Position numbers and translations under genes: made by a program
Shown: piece by piece, positions 1 to 8,229 of the stretch
Layout: every line of letters starts with the position of its first letter
How positions within the stretch are numbered: the stretch's first letter is position 1
Notes under the pieces: model-generated
What the model was told of the DNA's origin: nothing
What the model saw: the letters and a program-made list of their open reading frames with translations, nothing else
Database searches by the model: none
DNA from: a virus
DNA length: 55,624 nt
IMG/VR virus record: IMGVR_UViG_3300049456_000112
Location: 1 to 55,624 of that record
Reading direction: 5' to 3' (one strand)

Positions 1-1
1 C

Positions 2-1255
2 GGCACAATCGGCGAGGCGCTCGGCAATCCCGCGAGCTACTTCGGTCCCGGCGGCCTTCCGGCGAAGGCCGTTATGGCGGCAGCCTCTGGCGCCGGCAGC
101 GAGGCCGCCGGGCAGGCCACGGAAGGCACAGGACTTGAGCCGTGGGCGCGCATTGCCGGCGGGTTGGCCGCCGGTCCACTCGCCGCGCGCGCCATGAAGC
201 CGCAGCTCGCGGCTCCGCAGCAGATGCTGGCCGATCGCGGCGTCACCCAGATGACACCGGGCCAGCTCACGGGCGGGCTCCTGAAGGATGCGGAGGACAA
301 ACTAAGTTCGCTGCCGATCCTTGGGCATTTCATCCAGAACGCGCGCGGGCGCTCGATCGAAAGCTTCAATCGGGCCGTTGCCGATCAGGCGCTGGAGCCG
401 ATCGGCCAGACGCTACCGCGTCGCACGGCAGCCGGTCATGATACGATCACAGAGGTGCATGACAGGCTGAGCGATGCCTATGATCATGTCGTCCCGTATC
501 TGCAGCTCACTCCCGATCGGCAGTGGTTTAATGATCTGCGGGATGTCTATAACCGCAATGTTCAGATGCTGCCGCAGGATCACCAGCAGCAGTTTCAGCG
601 CATCATCACCCAGGAGTTCGGCCGTCCTGGACCTCTGACCGGCGAGCAGGTCAAGGTCATCGAGAGCAATCTCAATCGTCTTGCCGGCAGATACGGCGGG
701 TCCACGGATGCCAACCAGCAGCTCCTCGGCGAGGCATTGGGGAGCACAGTGGCCGCGCTCCGCACCAACATGGAGCGGATGAACCCGGCCTTCGCGCAGG
801 AGCTGCAGCGGATTAATCAGGGCTATGCGATCTATGCCCGCATGCGCACCGCCGCAGCCAACCGAAGGGGAAGCGAAGGCGTCTTCACGCCCGGCGATTT
901 GCTGACGGCGATTAAGCGCGGCGACAAATCGGTGCAGAAGGGATCGTTCGCGCGCGGCGATGCACTGATGCAGGATTTCGCCGAGGCCGGGCAGCGCGTT
1001 CTGCCGAGCAAGGTGCCGGACTCCGGCACGGCCGGCCGATCATTGTTCAGCGCCGCCGGCCTTGGCTACCTCTCGCCGAAGACGCTCGCCGGGGTTGGCT
1101 TGGCGAGCGCGCCCTATCTCCGTCCGAGCATGGCGCTCCTCAACCGATACGTGCGGCCCACGACCGGAGTTCGCGCGGGCTATTCAAATGTGGGGCGCGG
1201 GATGGGCACGTTGCGCCCATTTCTTTCGGCGCTTCCGAATCCATATGCGCCATAG
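2..1255 (+). CDS. C-terminal part of a large virion/DNA-ejection-type protein (partial)
   Basis: The reading frame is open from the window edge, so the start lies upstream; at least 417 residues are visible. The visible part is rich in Ala/Gly at first (two hydrophobic stretches in the first 70 residues), then helical and Gln/Arg-rich, and ends with another hydrophobic segment. Long Ala/Gly-rich proteins with hydrophobic patches just before the lysis genes are typical of internal virion (ejection) proteins of podovirus-like phages, but no catalytic motif is visible here. The next gene, 52 bases downstream, is the endolysin, which fits the end of a late structural operon. The function is inferred from position and composition only. 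Confidence 0.5.
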   Translation, partial: GTIGEALGNPASYFGPGGLPAKAVMAAASGAGSEAAGQATEGTGLEPWARIAGGLAAGPLAARAMKPQLAAPQQMLADRGVTQMTPGQLTGGLLKDAEDKLSSLPILGHFIQNARGRSIESFNRAVADQALEPIGQTLPRRTAAGHDTITEVHDRLSDAYDHVVPYLQLTPDRQWFNDLRDVYNRNVQMLPQDHQQQFQRIITQEFGRPGPLTGEQVKVIESNLNRLAGRYGGSTDANQQLLGEALGSTVAALRTNMERMNPAFAQELQRINQGYAIYARMRTAAANRRGSEGVFTPGDLLTAIKRGDKSVQKGSFARGDALMQDFAEAGQRVLPSKVPDSGTAGRSLFSAAGLGYLSPKTLAGVGLASAPYLRPSMALLNRYVRPTTGVRAGYSNVGRGMGTLRPFLSALPNPYAP

Positions 1256-1307
1256 CGTGACAGCGGCGAAGATTTGAACTATTGGTCATCTCATGATGAG
1301 GTGACCG

Positions 1308-2006
1308 ATGTCCGATCTCGCTGCGCTCAAGATTGCGAATGCGGCGCGGTATAGCAGGGCGAAGCTGCTGCGCAACTTCACTTCGATCGCTCGCCATCTG
1401 GTGGAGCCCGGAGCGAAGGCTCGATATCAAACTGTCTCGGCGAGAACCTCGGTTCCATGGTGGTTCATCGCCGTGGTCCACGAGCGCGAAAGCTCGCAGA
1501 GCTGGAAGGGCTCGCTCGCGCAGGGCGATCCTTGGGACAAGGTCTCGATCCACGTCCCTGCCAATCGCGGCCCGTTCAAATCGTGGGAAGACGCCGCCGT
1601 CGACGCGCTCATGTCCTGCCCGCCGTTCGCCGGACGCAATCGTGACTGGTCGATCGGCGGCGCGCTCACGATGCTCGAACAATACAACGGCCTCGGCTAC
1701 TTCGCGCGCGGCATCCCGTCGCCGTATATCTGGGCCGGCACCGATCAATACAGCAAGGGCAAGTTCGTCCGCGACGGCGTCTTCGATGCGAACGCCGTTG
1801 ACAATCAGCTCGGCTGCGCCGGCCTCCTCTCCGCGATGCAGACGCTCGATGCGGGCATCTTGCTCTCGTCCGAGGCGGCCGTCCCGCCGCCGGCCCCGGC
1901 GAAGCCCGCATCGCCCTCGATCACGCAGCCGGCCCCGGGCTCGATCGGTGCAGCCATCGCCGCCAGCATTGCGGCCATCCTCTCCATCTTTAGGAGGAAG
2001 TCATGA
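1308..2006 (+). CDS. Endolysin (phage lysozyme-like) with C-terminal hydrophobic tail
   Basis: 232 residues. The core (about 35-185) resembles phage muralytic proteins: a HERES segment near residue 57 that could hold a catalytic Glu, and a LEQYNGLGY...SPYIWAGT block near 125-150. A Pro/Ala linker (about 190-215) leads to a hydrophobic C-terminal helix ending in RRKS. It would cleave cell-wall peptidoglycan at the end of infection; the tail could tether or delay it at the membrane. Its stop overlaps the next (membrane) gene by 4 bases, as in a lysis cassette. The exact glycosidase family cannot be fixed by eye. Confidence 0.75.
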   Translation: MSDLAALKIANAARYSRAKLLRNFTSIARHLVEPGAKARYQTVSARTSVPWWFIAVVHERESSQSWKGSLAQGDPWDKVSIHVPANRGPFKSWEDAAVDALMSCPPFAGRNRDWSIGGALTMLEQYNGLGYFARGIPSPYIWAGTDQYSKGKFVRDGVFDANAVDNQLGCAGLLSAMQTLDAGILLSSEAAVPPPAPAKPASPSITQPAPGSIGAAIAASIAAILSIFRRKS

Positions 2007-2359
2007 AATTCGTTTTCCTTATTTTGCCCGGCCTCGCCTGTCTCTATTTCTTCGTCATGAGACCGGCGCTCGCGGCGATGCCGCAGTTCAAGAAGTTCTA
2101 CAGCGAAGCGGACGGCTTCTGGATGAAGGTATGGGCCGTCTGCGGCAAGTCCGCGACCATGGCATGGTCCTACATCCTGGCCGGCATCGGGATGGCGGTG
2201 CAGCTCATCGATCCCGTGGCATCCGCGCTCGGCGATCCCGACCTGCATAATCAGGTCACCAACGCGCTCGCCTCCGATCCGAAGATTCTCGGCTATTTCG
2301 CGATCTTCGTCTCCGTGGTGACCATCGCCTCGCGGCTGCGCACGATCACTAAGGCCTAA
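2003..2359 (+). CDS. Small membrane protein of the lysis cassette (holin-like)
   Basis: 118 residues. An N-terminal hydrophobic segment (about 3-26) is followed by a soluble stretch and two further hydrophobic helices (about 50-68 and 92-108), ending in basic residues. An AGGAGG ribosome site lies 5 bases before the ATG, and the gene overlaps the endolysin stop by 4 bases. Size, three membrane segments and place suggest a holin or accessory lysis protein; no specific family was recognised. Confidence 0.6.
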   Translation: MKFVFLILPGLACLYFFVMRPALAAMPQFKKFYSEADGFWMKVWAVCGKSATMAWSYILAGIGMAVQLIDPVASALGDPDLHNQVTNALASDPKILGYFAIFVSVVTIASRLRTITKA

Positions 2360-2362
2360 CCG

Positions 2363-2761
2363 ATGTGGATGACGATCATCAGCTTCCTCGGCGGCCCCGT
2401 GATCAAGGGGCTCATCGACGCCTATCAGGCCAAGCTCGCCGCCGGCAATACGTCGGAGAAGATCGCATCCGATTTGGCAAGCTCGGAGATCGCGGCGCAG
2501 ACCGCCGAGACACAGGCGATCACGCAATATCGCATCGCTGAAATCGGCCACCCATGGGAACCAGATAAGCTGATGGGCTATTGCGTTGTTGCCTACCTCG
2601 CAAAGCTCCTGGTCTGGGACAAGGTTCTCGGGCTCGGAACCACGGACGGTCTCTGCAGAGTCGGCGACAACTGCTGGGCTGGATGGGTCGCTAACACCAT
2701 TGTCACGGCCTACTTCGTGAAACGTGGGTTTGAAAACGTGGCGCGGATAATTAAGCGGTGA
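2363..2761 (+). CDS. Holin-like protein (3TM/GTA-holin type)
   Basis: 132 residues. An N-terminal hydrophobic helix precedes an Ala/Gln-rich amphipathic stretch (about 20-60), then an HPWEPDKLMGY motif and two hydrophobic segments (about 72-85 and 105-120). This order resembles the holin family found in alphaproteobacterial phages and gene-transfer agents, which opens the inner membrane for the endolysin. It ends by overlapping the GTG of the next gene (GTGA). The family name is from memory. Confidence 0.55.
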   Translation: MWMTIISFLGGPVIKGLIDAYQAKLAAGNTSEKIASDLASSEIAAQTAETQAITQYRIAEIGHPWEPDKLMGYCVVAYLAKLLVWDKVLGLGTTDGLCRVGDNCWAGWVANTIVTAYFVKRGFENVARIIKR

Positions 2762-2997
2762 GTATTGGGGATGTCGCCAATCTCCTTACCGCCATCGGAA
2801 CCCTGATTGCGGCGGGAGCATCAATCATCGGGGTTCTGATGGCATTCCGCAATTCGCAAAAGATTGAAGAGGTTCATGTCGCCACCAATGGCATGAAGGC
2901 CGAGCTGGTCAGGGTGACCGGCGATGCCAAATACGCGGAAGGGCGCGAGCAAGGCGAGAATTACCCGCGCGTGCGCGATCGGAGCCAAGATGAATGA
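2758..2997 (+). CDS. Small single-pass membrane protein, lysis region
   Basis: 79 residues from a GTG overlapping the previous stop. One transmembrane helix (about 6-28), then a charged, soluble tail. Size, an N-terminal anchor and a charged tail between holin-like genes would fit an i-spanin-like (Rz) role, but no spanin signature is visible and no embedded o-spanin was seen. Its end overlaps the start of the next gene by 8 bases. Confidence 0.5.
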   Translation: MSIGDVANLLTAIGTLIAAGASIIGVLMAFRNSQKIEEVHVATNGMKAELVRVTGDAKYAEGREQGENYPRVRDRSQDE

Positions 2998-3364
2998 GGA
3001 TTCCGTCTCGCGCGCACTCGGCGAGTTGCAGGGCACGGTGCGCAGCATGGCGGACCAATGGCGGCGTCAGGACGAGATCGCCAATGCCGGGCGCCTCGCC
3101 CTCTATGAGCGCTTCGAAAGCCTTTCCATGCAGATGTTGCGGATGTCGGGCGCGCTCGACGCGGTGACCCAGGACGTCGCGGAGCTGCGCAACGATGTTA
3201 ACAACGAAATTAAGCCGGCGATCGATTCCTATCGGCTAGAAGCCGCGCGCCGGCTCGGTGTGCTCTGGGCCGGCCGCACCATGTGGACCTTCATGGTTGG
3301 GATTGCCGGCGCGGTTGGCTTCGCGGCGCACGAGATGGTGCAGTTCTTCACCAGGAAGCCATGA
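2990..3364 (+). CDS. DUF1515-like phage protein with C-terminal membrane anchor
   Basis: The start is placed at ATG 2990 (MNEDSVSRALGELQ), which overlaps the upstream gene, rather than at a longer upstream ATG. 124 residues: a helical, coiled-coil-like N-terminal two thirds (about 1-90) and one transmembrane segment (about 98-116) before FTRKP. The N-terminus matches DUF1515 proteins of Rhizobiales phages, which often sit beside lysis genes. Role unknown. A strong terminator begins at its stop codon. Confidence 0.7.
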   Translation: MNEDSVSRALGELQGTVRSMADQWRRQDEIANAGRLALYERFESLSMQMLRMSGALDAVTQDVAELRNDVNNEIKPAIDSYRLEAARRLGVLWAGRTMWTFMVGIAGAVGFAAHEMVQFFTRKP

Positions 3365-3397
3365 AGACCCCCGCGCCGAAGCGCGGGGGTCTTTGTT
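3365..3397. terminator. Intrinsic terminator between converging transcription units
   Basis: A 12-bp perfect stem (3365-3376 with 3381-3392) closes a CGAA tetraloop and is followed by TTTGTT. It lies between the + strand lysis operon and the - strand gene ending at 3396, so it may stop transcription from both sides. Confidence 0.9.
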
Positions 3398-3668
3398 ATC
3401 GCCCGGGTTTGCCGATCTTCTTGTTGAACCTCCGGCGATACGCCTCCGGGTCTTCCTGGCCATCGCGATCAACGAAACGTTCGTAGTTGGGGCAATCCAG
3501 GATGTCCGAATATTCCGCGACGTCGGAACGGAACCTGACGACGTAATATTCATCCGCCATGGACTTCGCGATAATGGTCGCCGGTCCTTCGATCATCAAG
3601 CCCTTGGCCGGGGACATCTGAAAGATCGTTACGATGTCGCCAAGGTCAAAGCTATGCACGATGGGCAT
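3396..3668 (-). CDS. Conserved small phage protein, function unknown
   Basis: 90 residues from ATG 3668, chosen because GGAG sits 6 bases upstream; a longer frame upstream has no good ribosome site. The N-terminal half reads like a small beta-rich domain (FDLGDIVTIF...GPATIIAKS...YYVVRF), the C-terminal half is charged. No motif identifies a function. It is the last gene of the leftward block and ends at the shared terminator. Confidence 0.6.
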   Translation of the reverse strand: MPIVHSFDLGDIVTIFQMSPAKGLMIEGPATIIAKSMADEYYVVRFRSDVAEYSDILDCPNYERFVDRDGQEDPEAYRRRFNKKIGKPGR

Positions 3669-3903
3669 TGTCATCTCCACATTGTCAAAGAGCCCGCGCT
3701 TCCTGAGCGCGTGGGTGGAGTATAGCAAATCGACTTTCGCCAAATTCGCGATTTGATCCGTTCTCGCTGTGTGATGTTGCTGCGGCGCAGGGTTAACTTT
3801 GATTTTTAAAAACCGCTTGACGCGGGAAACATCGCGCTGCCGCGTGCAGATCAGCCACGTCACATTCGAGAAGCGACTGCGGCTCTAGGGTAATATTTCG
3901 TGA

Positions 3904-4248
3904 TCAGTGCTGCGTTGGCGGCTTCGGCTTATCGCCGCCGATTTCGATCTTGGCAACGTGGATCGCAACCTTCTCATGAAGAAGCGCGGAATTGAACTCC
4001 AGCGCCTTACGATAGGCATCGTGCAGTTCATCCCATGCGGCATAGGACCGCTTGAGCGCCCTAATGTGAATGAGCGTGGCCAGGGATGAACCGAAGACGA
4101 CGGCAGGAATGACGAACGTCGGCTTCTCTGTGCTGATGAAAATCGTGGCGCCACTCCAGATCAGGAGAAGCAGGTGTCCCCAATGCAGGGACCGCCATGA
4201 CGGAGGCCGAACCAATCTTGCCAGCAGGCTGCGCAGGGTCATAGCCAC
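3904..4248 (-). CDS. Small membrane protein with helical tail
   Basis: 114 residues. Two hydrophobic segments (about 22-38 and 44-62) follow an Arg-rich N-terminus; the C-terminal half is a charged helix ending in a Pro/Lys-rich tail. It overlaps the upstream gene by 10 bases, showing co-transcription. Topology suggests a membrane-anchored cytoplasmic helix; no family recognised. Confidence 0.55.
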   Translation of the reverse strand: MAMTLRSLLARLVRPPSWRSLHWGHLLLLIWSGATIFISTEKPTFVIPAVVFGSSLATLIHIRALKRSYAAWDELHDAYRKALEFNSALLHEKVAIHVAKIEIGGDKPKPPTQH

Positions 4249-4448
4249 GTCTCCATGATCACGGGATCGTCGCTCGGGTGCCGATGGAGCTTCGTGAGGC
4301 CGCGCGCCATGAGGACCGCGCGCAGGCTCCCGATGTCCTCGGAATAGAGGTAATCTTCGGTCGGCTGATCGAGCACGAACCGCCGTGCCACGAAGCGATC
4401 CGGGAAATCGCTCGGGTGATCATAGACGGTCCAGATCGAGAGCGTCAT
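4239..4448 (-). CDS. Small hypothetical phage protein
   Basis: 69 residues, no membrane segment, mixed charge (MTLSIWTVYDHPSDFPDRF start). It is sandwiched by overlaps (4 bases upstream, 10 bases downstream) in the leftward operon, which supports it as a real gene. Function unknown. Confidence 0.6.
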   Translation of the reverse strand: MTLSIWTVYDHPSDFPDRFVARRFVLDQPTEDYLYSEDIGSLRAVLMARGLTKLHRHPSDDPVIMETWL

Positions 4449-5116
4449 GCAAGCTGCCTATTGGCGATGCTCAGAAGATGCTCTTCATCGTATTGGAGGC
4501 AGAGCTTCTGCGCGAGGTGGTGATCAAAGAGCGGGATATCGCTGCGGCAATGCACGCAGAGCCGGTGCGATACCTTGCTACCGTTGAGCACATCGATGTT
4601 GCCGGCGTAGGTATTGGTCCTGATGCGATAGGACTGCTTAGTCTTGCCGCCGACGACCACAAACCATCCATTCTTTTCGAAGGTCGCGCGCTGCGCCGCC
4701 GTGAGGTGTTCAAGGAGCAGCTCTTTTGATCTGGCGAGCGCTGCCACTTGGATCGCATGGCGCCGCCGGCTCTCCTCCGCGCGCTGATTCTCTGCCGCCG
4801 CCTGCGCGGCGCGCTCTTGCTCGGTGCGCTCTCGATAGTAAGCGACCCGGTTATGTGCGAGCGCGAGATATTGTTGATGATCCACCCAAACCCCCTGCTG
4901 AAAATATGCCGTCTGCGCGGCGTTTGTCGCTATCTGAATCGTTGTGCATGTCTGTGTCTGGCAGGTGACCCATGCTTGGGCCTGTGCACTTGCCGTCGTC
5001 GCCGACGTCGATCCCAATCCCGTTGCCCCGATCCATGTCAGGATCGGGGCCGGGCCCATGGTTTGGGTTTGGCTGGTCCAGCCGGCTTGTGTGATCGAAC
5101 TGCCGAAGAGCGGCAT
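4445..5116 (-). CDS. Conserved phage protein with C-terminal LLLEHLT...CVHC domain
   Basis: 223 residues. A Thr/Gln/Ala-rich N-terminus (about 1-75) and an Arg/Glu-rich helical stretch (about 85-125) lead to a compact C-terminal domain (about 130-223) containing LLLEHLTAAQRATFEKNGWF and a CVHCRSD motif. I have seen this C-terminal domain in many phage proteins of unknown role; CVHC alone would not make a full zinc site. It lies in a chain of overlapping small genes. Confidence 0.65.
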   Translation of the reverse strand: MPLFGSSITQAGWTSQTQTMGPAPILTWIGATGLGSTSATTASAQAQAWVTCQTQTCTTIQIATNAAQTAYFQQGVWVDHQQYLALAHNRVAYYRERTEQERAAQAAAENQRAEESRRRHAIQVAALARSKELLLEHLTAAQRATFEKNGWFVVVGGKTKQSYRIRTNTYAGNIDVLNGSKVSHRLCVHCRSDIPLFDHHLAQKLCLQYDEEHLLSIANRQLA

Positions 5117-5367
5117 CAGCCACCTTGTCGATGCGGGACCATCATCAGCTTGCCGGCGGCGGGATTGAACTCACGGACGAGATCGCCCTTCTCCTCGACG
5201 ACTATGCCGTTTTCAGAAACGACGTCCATTTGGAATGCCGCGAAGCCCGAGCTGCGCAGCCGGTTAAACTCGCGGCGCGCGTCCGCAACCGATTCCGCGT
5301 TTGTCGGGTCCCAGGTCACCGTGGTGTGCCCGCTGCTATCCATAATATCCATCACATGCTGGTTCAT
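5116..5367 (-). CDS. Small conserved phage protein, function unknown
   Basis: 83 residues with a middle segment TTVTWDPTNAESVADARREF followed by RLRSSGFAAF, a pattern seen in small phage proteins next to the domain protein downstream. No catalytic motif. Its stop overlaps the downstream start by one base and its start overlaps the upstream gene by 4 bases. Confidence 0.6.
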   Translation of the reverse strand: MNQHVMDIMDSSGHTTVTWDPTNAESVADARREFNRLRSSGFAAFQMDVVSENGIVVEEKGDLVREFNPAAGKLMMVPHRQGG

Positions 5368-5606
5368 CGCTCTTGCTCCTCCTTCTTGCGTGGTACTCTT
5401 GTAAATCCGACCGTCAACGCCGGCACCGCCGGATTGCTGGTCTTGCCATCATCAAGATCGTGGCTTGCGATATGCTCACTTACGATCCTGATGCCGTTAC
5501 TTGTTTCATCCGGATAGATGCCGGCGACGAACCGGCCGCTATTGTCGTACACGGAAACGATGCGACGGCCGCTCGCCGAATGGAATGCCATCTTCAGAAC
5601 GGTCAC
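5364..5606 (-). CDS. Small phage protein preceded by a self-complementary leader
   Basis: 80 residues from GTG 5606, with an AGGAG ribosome site 7 bases upstream. The N-terminal half looks like a small beta-rich fold; the C-terminus is Lys/Glu-rich. Function unknown. The ribosome site lies inside a 12-base sequence that is perfectly complementary to a stretch 59 bases upstream, so its translation could be controlled by RNA folding (see the element at 5610-5680). Confidence 0.6.
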   Translation of the reverse strand: MTVLKMAFHSASGRRIVSVYDNSGRFVAGIYPDETSNGIRIVSEHIASHDLDDGKTSNPAVPALTVGFTRVPRKKEEQER

Positions 5607-5609
5607 GGT

Positions 5610-5680
5610 CTTGCTCCTGGCGTTGAGGCGTTGACAGGCGTCTAAATTCCTAAGGCCGCAACCTCGCGGCCAGGAGCAAG
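5610..5680 (-). promoter_or_regulatory. Candidate riboregulatory leader: anti-Shine-Dalgarno repeat with competing hairpin
   Basis: On the - strand transcript, 5680-5669 (CTTGCTCCTGGC) is the exact reverse complement of 5621-5610 (GCCAGGAGCAAG), which contains the ribosome site of the gene starting at 5606. Between them is a 6-bp GGCCGC/GCGGCC hairpin (5654-5671) whose first arm overlaps the anti-ribosome-site arm by 3 bases, so the two folds compete. This could be a translational switch or a terminator-like hairpin after the Xre gene. Confidence 0.5.
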
Positions 5681-5684
5681 CTGT

Positions 5685-6113
5685 TTAGGCATTGCTCGCG
5701 GCGGCGACGCCTTCGATCAGGCTAACGAACAGCCGCCGCACGTTGAGGTCATTCACTGACGTGTAAGCCTTCAGCAGGCGCATGCTGAAATGGGCGTCCA
5801 TGGCGAGCAGGGTCTCGACCTCGCGCGACTTGCCATTGCTCTTGTAAAAGAACGTCTCATCGACGCCGAGCGCGGCGGCGATCTGTTGCAGCCGCGCCGC
5901 ACCGACGCGGTTGGTGCCTTTCTCATATTTCTGCACCTGTTGGAACGAGACGCCGAGCTTCTTGCCGAGGTCCTCTTGCGATACCCCAGTTTCGATGCGG
6001 CGAAGCTTGATGCGGTTTCCAAGCTCGGTATCAAACTGCGTGACCCTGCGCGGGTGCGCAGTCGGGACTGCTGTCGGCGGCAGTGTCCGCTTTAGTGCAC
6101 TCTTTCGTGGCAT
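5685..6113 (-). CDS. Xre-family transcriptional regulator (repressor-like)
   Basis: 142 residues. A helix-turn-helix domain at about 28-85 contains GNRIKLRRIETGVSQEDLG and SFQQVQKYEKGTNRV, the classic Xre pattern; the tail (about 90-142) is helical and could be for dimerisation. This FQQVQKYEKG type is common in alphaproteobacteria. It sits in the leftward block beside two further regulatory-type genes, so it may be part of the lysogeny control circuit. Its target is not known. Confidence 0.85.
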   Translation of the reverse strand: MPRKSALKRTLPPTAVPTAHPRRVTQFDTELGNRIKLRRIETGVSQEDLGKKLGVSFQQVQKYEKGTNRVGAARLQQIAAALGVDETFFYKSNGKSREVETLLAMDAHFSMRLLKAYTSVNDLNVRRLFVSLIEGVAAASNA

Positions 6114-6116
6114 ATG

Positions 6117-6515
6117 TTATCCTCTATGAGATTTTGATGATGATTTACGCTCGCGCTTCTTTGCGAGCATTGTGTAATACGCCCGGCGCTGCTCGCGAGC
6201 CCTCGGGATTTCCTTGTCAAAATTAACATCGTGGTCAGGAACCAAATCGTATTTGTAGCCCAATGCGCCGGCCATCTTGCCGAAGGTGGTGTGCTGCGGG
6301 CGACGCGTCTTGCCCCCGAACATGTTTTTAACGGTCGAGCCGGCAAGCCCGGCCAGAACGGCGAGATCGGCCTCCTTGATTCGGCTGCCTTGGAAGATGG
6401 TACGGAAACGGTCGACCTCCGGGTCCTTTTCGACATTGTTGTAACTTCGATGTAACCAGAGCGAGCCGCCTGAGTTATGTCCCACGCGACCGTGCCCGTT
6501 TGCCTTCCTAGCCAT
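6117..6515 (-). CDS. Helix-turn-helix phage regulator
   Basis: 132 residues. A Gly/Arg-rich N-terminus is followed by a predicted HTH (about 45-90: EADLAVLAGLAGSTVKNMFG, then RPQHTTFGKMAGALGY), resembling the lambda-repressor-like fold, and a strongly basic tail. It overlaps the upstream gene by 8 bases and is followed within 3 bases by the Xre gene, so the three are one operon. Likely DNA-binding; role in control inferred. Confidence 0.7.
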   Translation of the reverse strand: MARKANGHGRVGHNSGGSLWLHRSYNNVEKDPEVDRFRTIFQGSRIKEADLAVLAGLAGSTVKNMFGGKTRRPQHTTFGKMAGALGYKYDLVPDHDVNFDKEIPRAREQRRAYYTMLAKKRERKSSSKSHRG

Positions 6516-7218
6516 CGTCCGTTTCCTTGTTCTCTGCCTGTTGCTCTATAAGTTTCGCCGCTTCCTTCTTTGCCTTGATGAGCACGCGGTGCCGGCCTTC
6601 GCCGAGCGGGCTGACCAATTTTTCATGGGCAAACTTGGTCAGCAGGGCGCTGACCGAATTTCTCGGGCGCCCATGCTGCTCAAACAGTTCCGTCAGCGCG
6701 TTGACGCTGAACTCATCCTCCGTGCCGATCCTTCTCAGGATGAGATCGCGGTTCGATATGTCGTATCGTGGCGTTTTGCCCTTCTTCCGCGTCTTCGGGG
6801 GTTTGGCGGCCGGCGCCGGCAATGGCGCCTTGGCCGGCGCCGGGAGAGCCTTGATGCCGCCGAGCTGGTAGCTCTTGGGCCCGAGCTTGCTTAGCGTCCC
6901 GTTCTCGGTGAGCGCCTTCGCGGTCGTGTATGCCGTGGTATTGCTGCGGCCGTTCGCCTCGAAATGCTTTGCCAACTCCAGGATTTCAAATTTTGGATGA
7001 TCCTTGATCCAGGTCATCGCGAAATCGAGGCCGCTCACTTCATGCTTTTTGCCGTTGTTTTGCTTATAGACCGGGATGTTGGTAATCAGCTCATAGCCGA
7101 CATTTTCCGCACCCATGAGAATTAGCGCCTTGAGGAGATGCCCGACGCCGTCGATGTTCGTGTCTCCATGGATGCGGAACGTGTCCCATGTCTGCGATGC
7201 CTTTGGAAGTTTTGCCAT
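6508..7218 (-). CDS. Hypothetical protein with two winged-helix-like halves
   Basis: 236 residues. Two helical, winged-helix-looking parts (about 65-115 and 165-220) flank a Pro/Ala/Lys-rich linker (about 120-150). No enzyme motif. As first gene of the leftward regulatory operon it is probably expressed with the two HTH regulators. DNA binding is an inference from the predicted fold only. Confidence 0.55.
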   Translation of the reverse strand: MAKLPKASQTWDTFRIHGDTNIDGVGHLLKALILMGAENVGYELITNIPVYKQNNGKKHEVSGLDFAMTWIKDHPKFEILELAKHFEANGRSNTTAYTTAKALTENGTLSKLGPKSYQLGGIKALPAPAKAPLPAPAAKPPKTRKKGKTPRYDISNRDLILRRIGTEDEFSVNALTELFEQHGRPRNSVSALLTKFAHEKLVSPLGEGRHRVLIKAKKEAAKLIEQQAENKETDDG

Positions 7219-7557
7219 AAACTTCGCTCCTGCTTTGCTTTGCGTTGATTGGTGACCGTACCTCCGGCACGTTCAGGCCGGGCTGGTCAATATGGCTTGT
7301 GCAAAATTTGACAGTTATTTTGTCATTGACATTAATGCCGAAGGGGTGCTCGCAAATGCGAACGCGGACCGTGGGGGCTCGGCGCAACTTAAGCATGATT
7401 ACAAACTAAGGGTGTGAGTGTCCAATACGAGACTCTAATAAGTGGTTCAAAAATCATACGTCTACTTCCGGATGTTTTCAAGCTCAGCTATCATATCCAG
7501 CGCGGGCCAAGGTGTAAAATGTTAATTTTGCACGCGCAAAGTGCCTTTAACCTTTGA
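7219..7557. promoter_or_regulatory. Divergent promoter/operator region
   Basis: This 339-base gap separates the leftward regulator operon from the rightward Crp-like gene. It is AT-richer than its surroundings. It holds a TTGACA at 7308-7313, a TGTCA-T-TGACA palindrome at 7320-7330, and TGTCCAATACGAGACT at 7419-7434, which is nearly identical to a sequence upstream of the tRNA-like gene (37751-37766). No open frame with coding character was seen. Confidence 0.55.
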
Positions 7558-8229
7558 GTGTCAAGCGCCGACATGCCACTTTTCGACGCCTCCCCATTTT
7601 TAGCAATGGTCTCCGAAGGCAAGGTCACCTCTGACTTTCGCGCCAGCGAGACCGTCTTCCGCCAGGGCGCTCGCGCCGACATGGTGCATTATCTCGTCTC
7701 TGGCAGCATTAAGGAGGTTGTGGCCTCCGGCGGCGCCAGACGCGAGGCCATCATCGGCCTGCTGGAGGCCGGTGATTTCTTCGGGACCGATGGGCTCTAT
7801 GGCGGCGACGTGCTGTCGTGCAGCGCGATAGCCCTGCGGCCGAGCCGGGTGGTCAGTCTTACTAATCACTCCATGGTGGTGGCGCTGCGCGATCCGGGGT
7901 TCTCCAGGCTCTTCGTCGGCTATCTGCTGGAGCGCAATAGCCGCATCGAGGCCGAGAAGATCGATCTCCTGTTCAACAGCACCGAGAAGCGTCTGGCCCA
8001 GCGACTGCTCTCCCTGGCCCATTTCGAAGCTGGCACCGGGGCGTCGCTCGTGATCGGGCCGGAGATCACCCAGGAGGTGCTTGCCAACATGGTCGGCACC
8101 ACGCGGCCGAGGGTCAATTACTTCATGACCAGATTTAGGGACCTTGGCCTGATCCGGTACAAGCCGAACGACTCGATCGAGATCACGGCGCGCCTGCAGC
8201 GCGTCGTCTTACGGGAGGACAAGGAATGA
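7558..8229 (+). CDS. Crp/Fnr-family transcriptional regulator
   Basis: 223 residues from GTG 7558 (an ATG at 7573 is an alternative). A cyclic-nucleotide-binding-type beta barrel spans about 15-120 (FRQGARADMVHYLVSGSIKE, LLEAGDFFGTDGLYGG), a long dimer helix follows (about 125-150), and the C-terminal winged helix (about 165-215) has TQEVLANMVGTTRPRVNYFM. No cysteines suited to an Fe-S cluster are seen, so it is not Fnr-like in sensing. Such regulators are common in rhizobial chromosomes and occur in their phages. Its stop overlaps the next gene by 4 bases. Confidence 0.85.
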   Translation: MSSADMPLFDASPFLAMVSEGKVTSDFRASETVFRQGARADMVHYLVSGSIKEVVASGGARREAIIGLLEAGDFFGTDGLYGGDVLSCSAIALRPSRVVSLTNHSMVVALRDPGFSRLFVGYLLERNSRIEAEKIDLLFNSTEKRLAQRLLSLAHFEAGTGASLVIGPEITQEVLANMVGTTRPRVNYFMTRFRDLGLIRYKPNDSIEITARLQRVVLREDKE

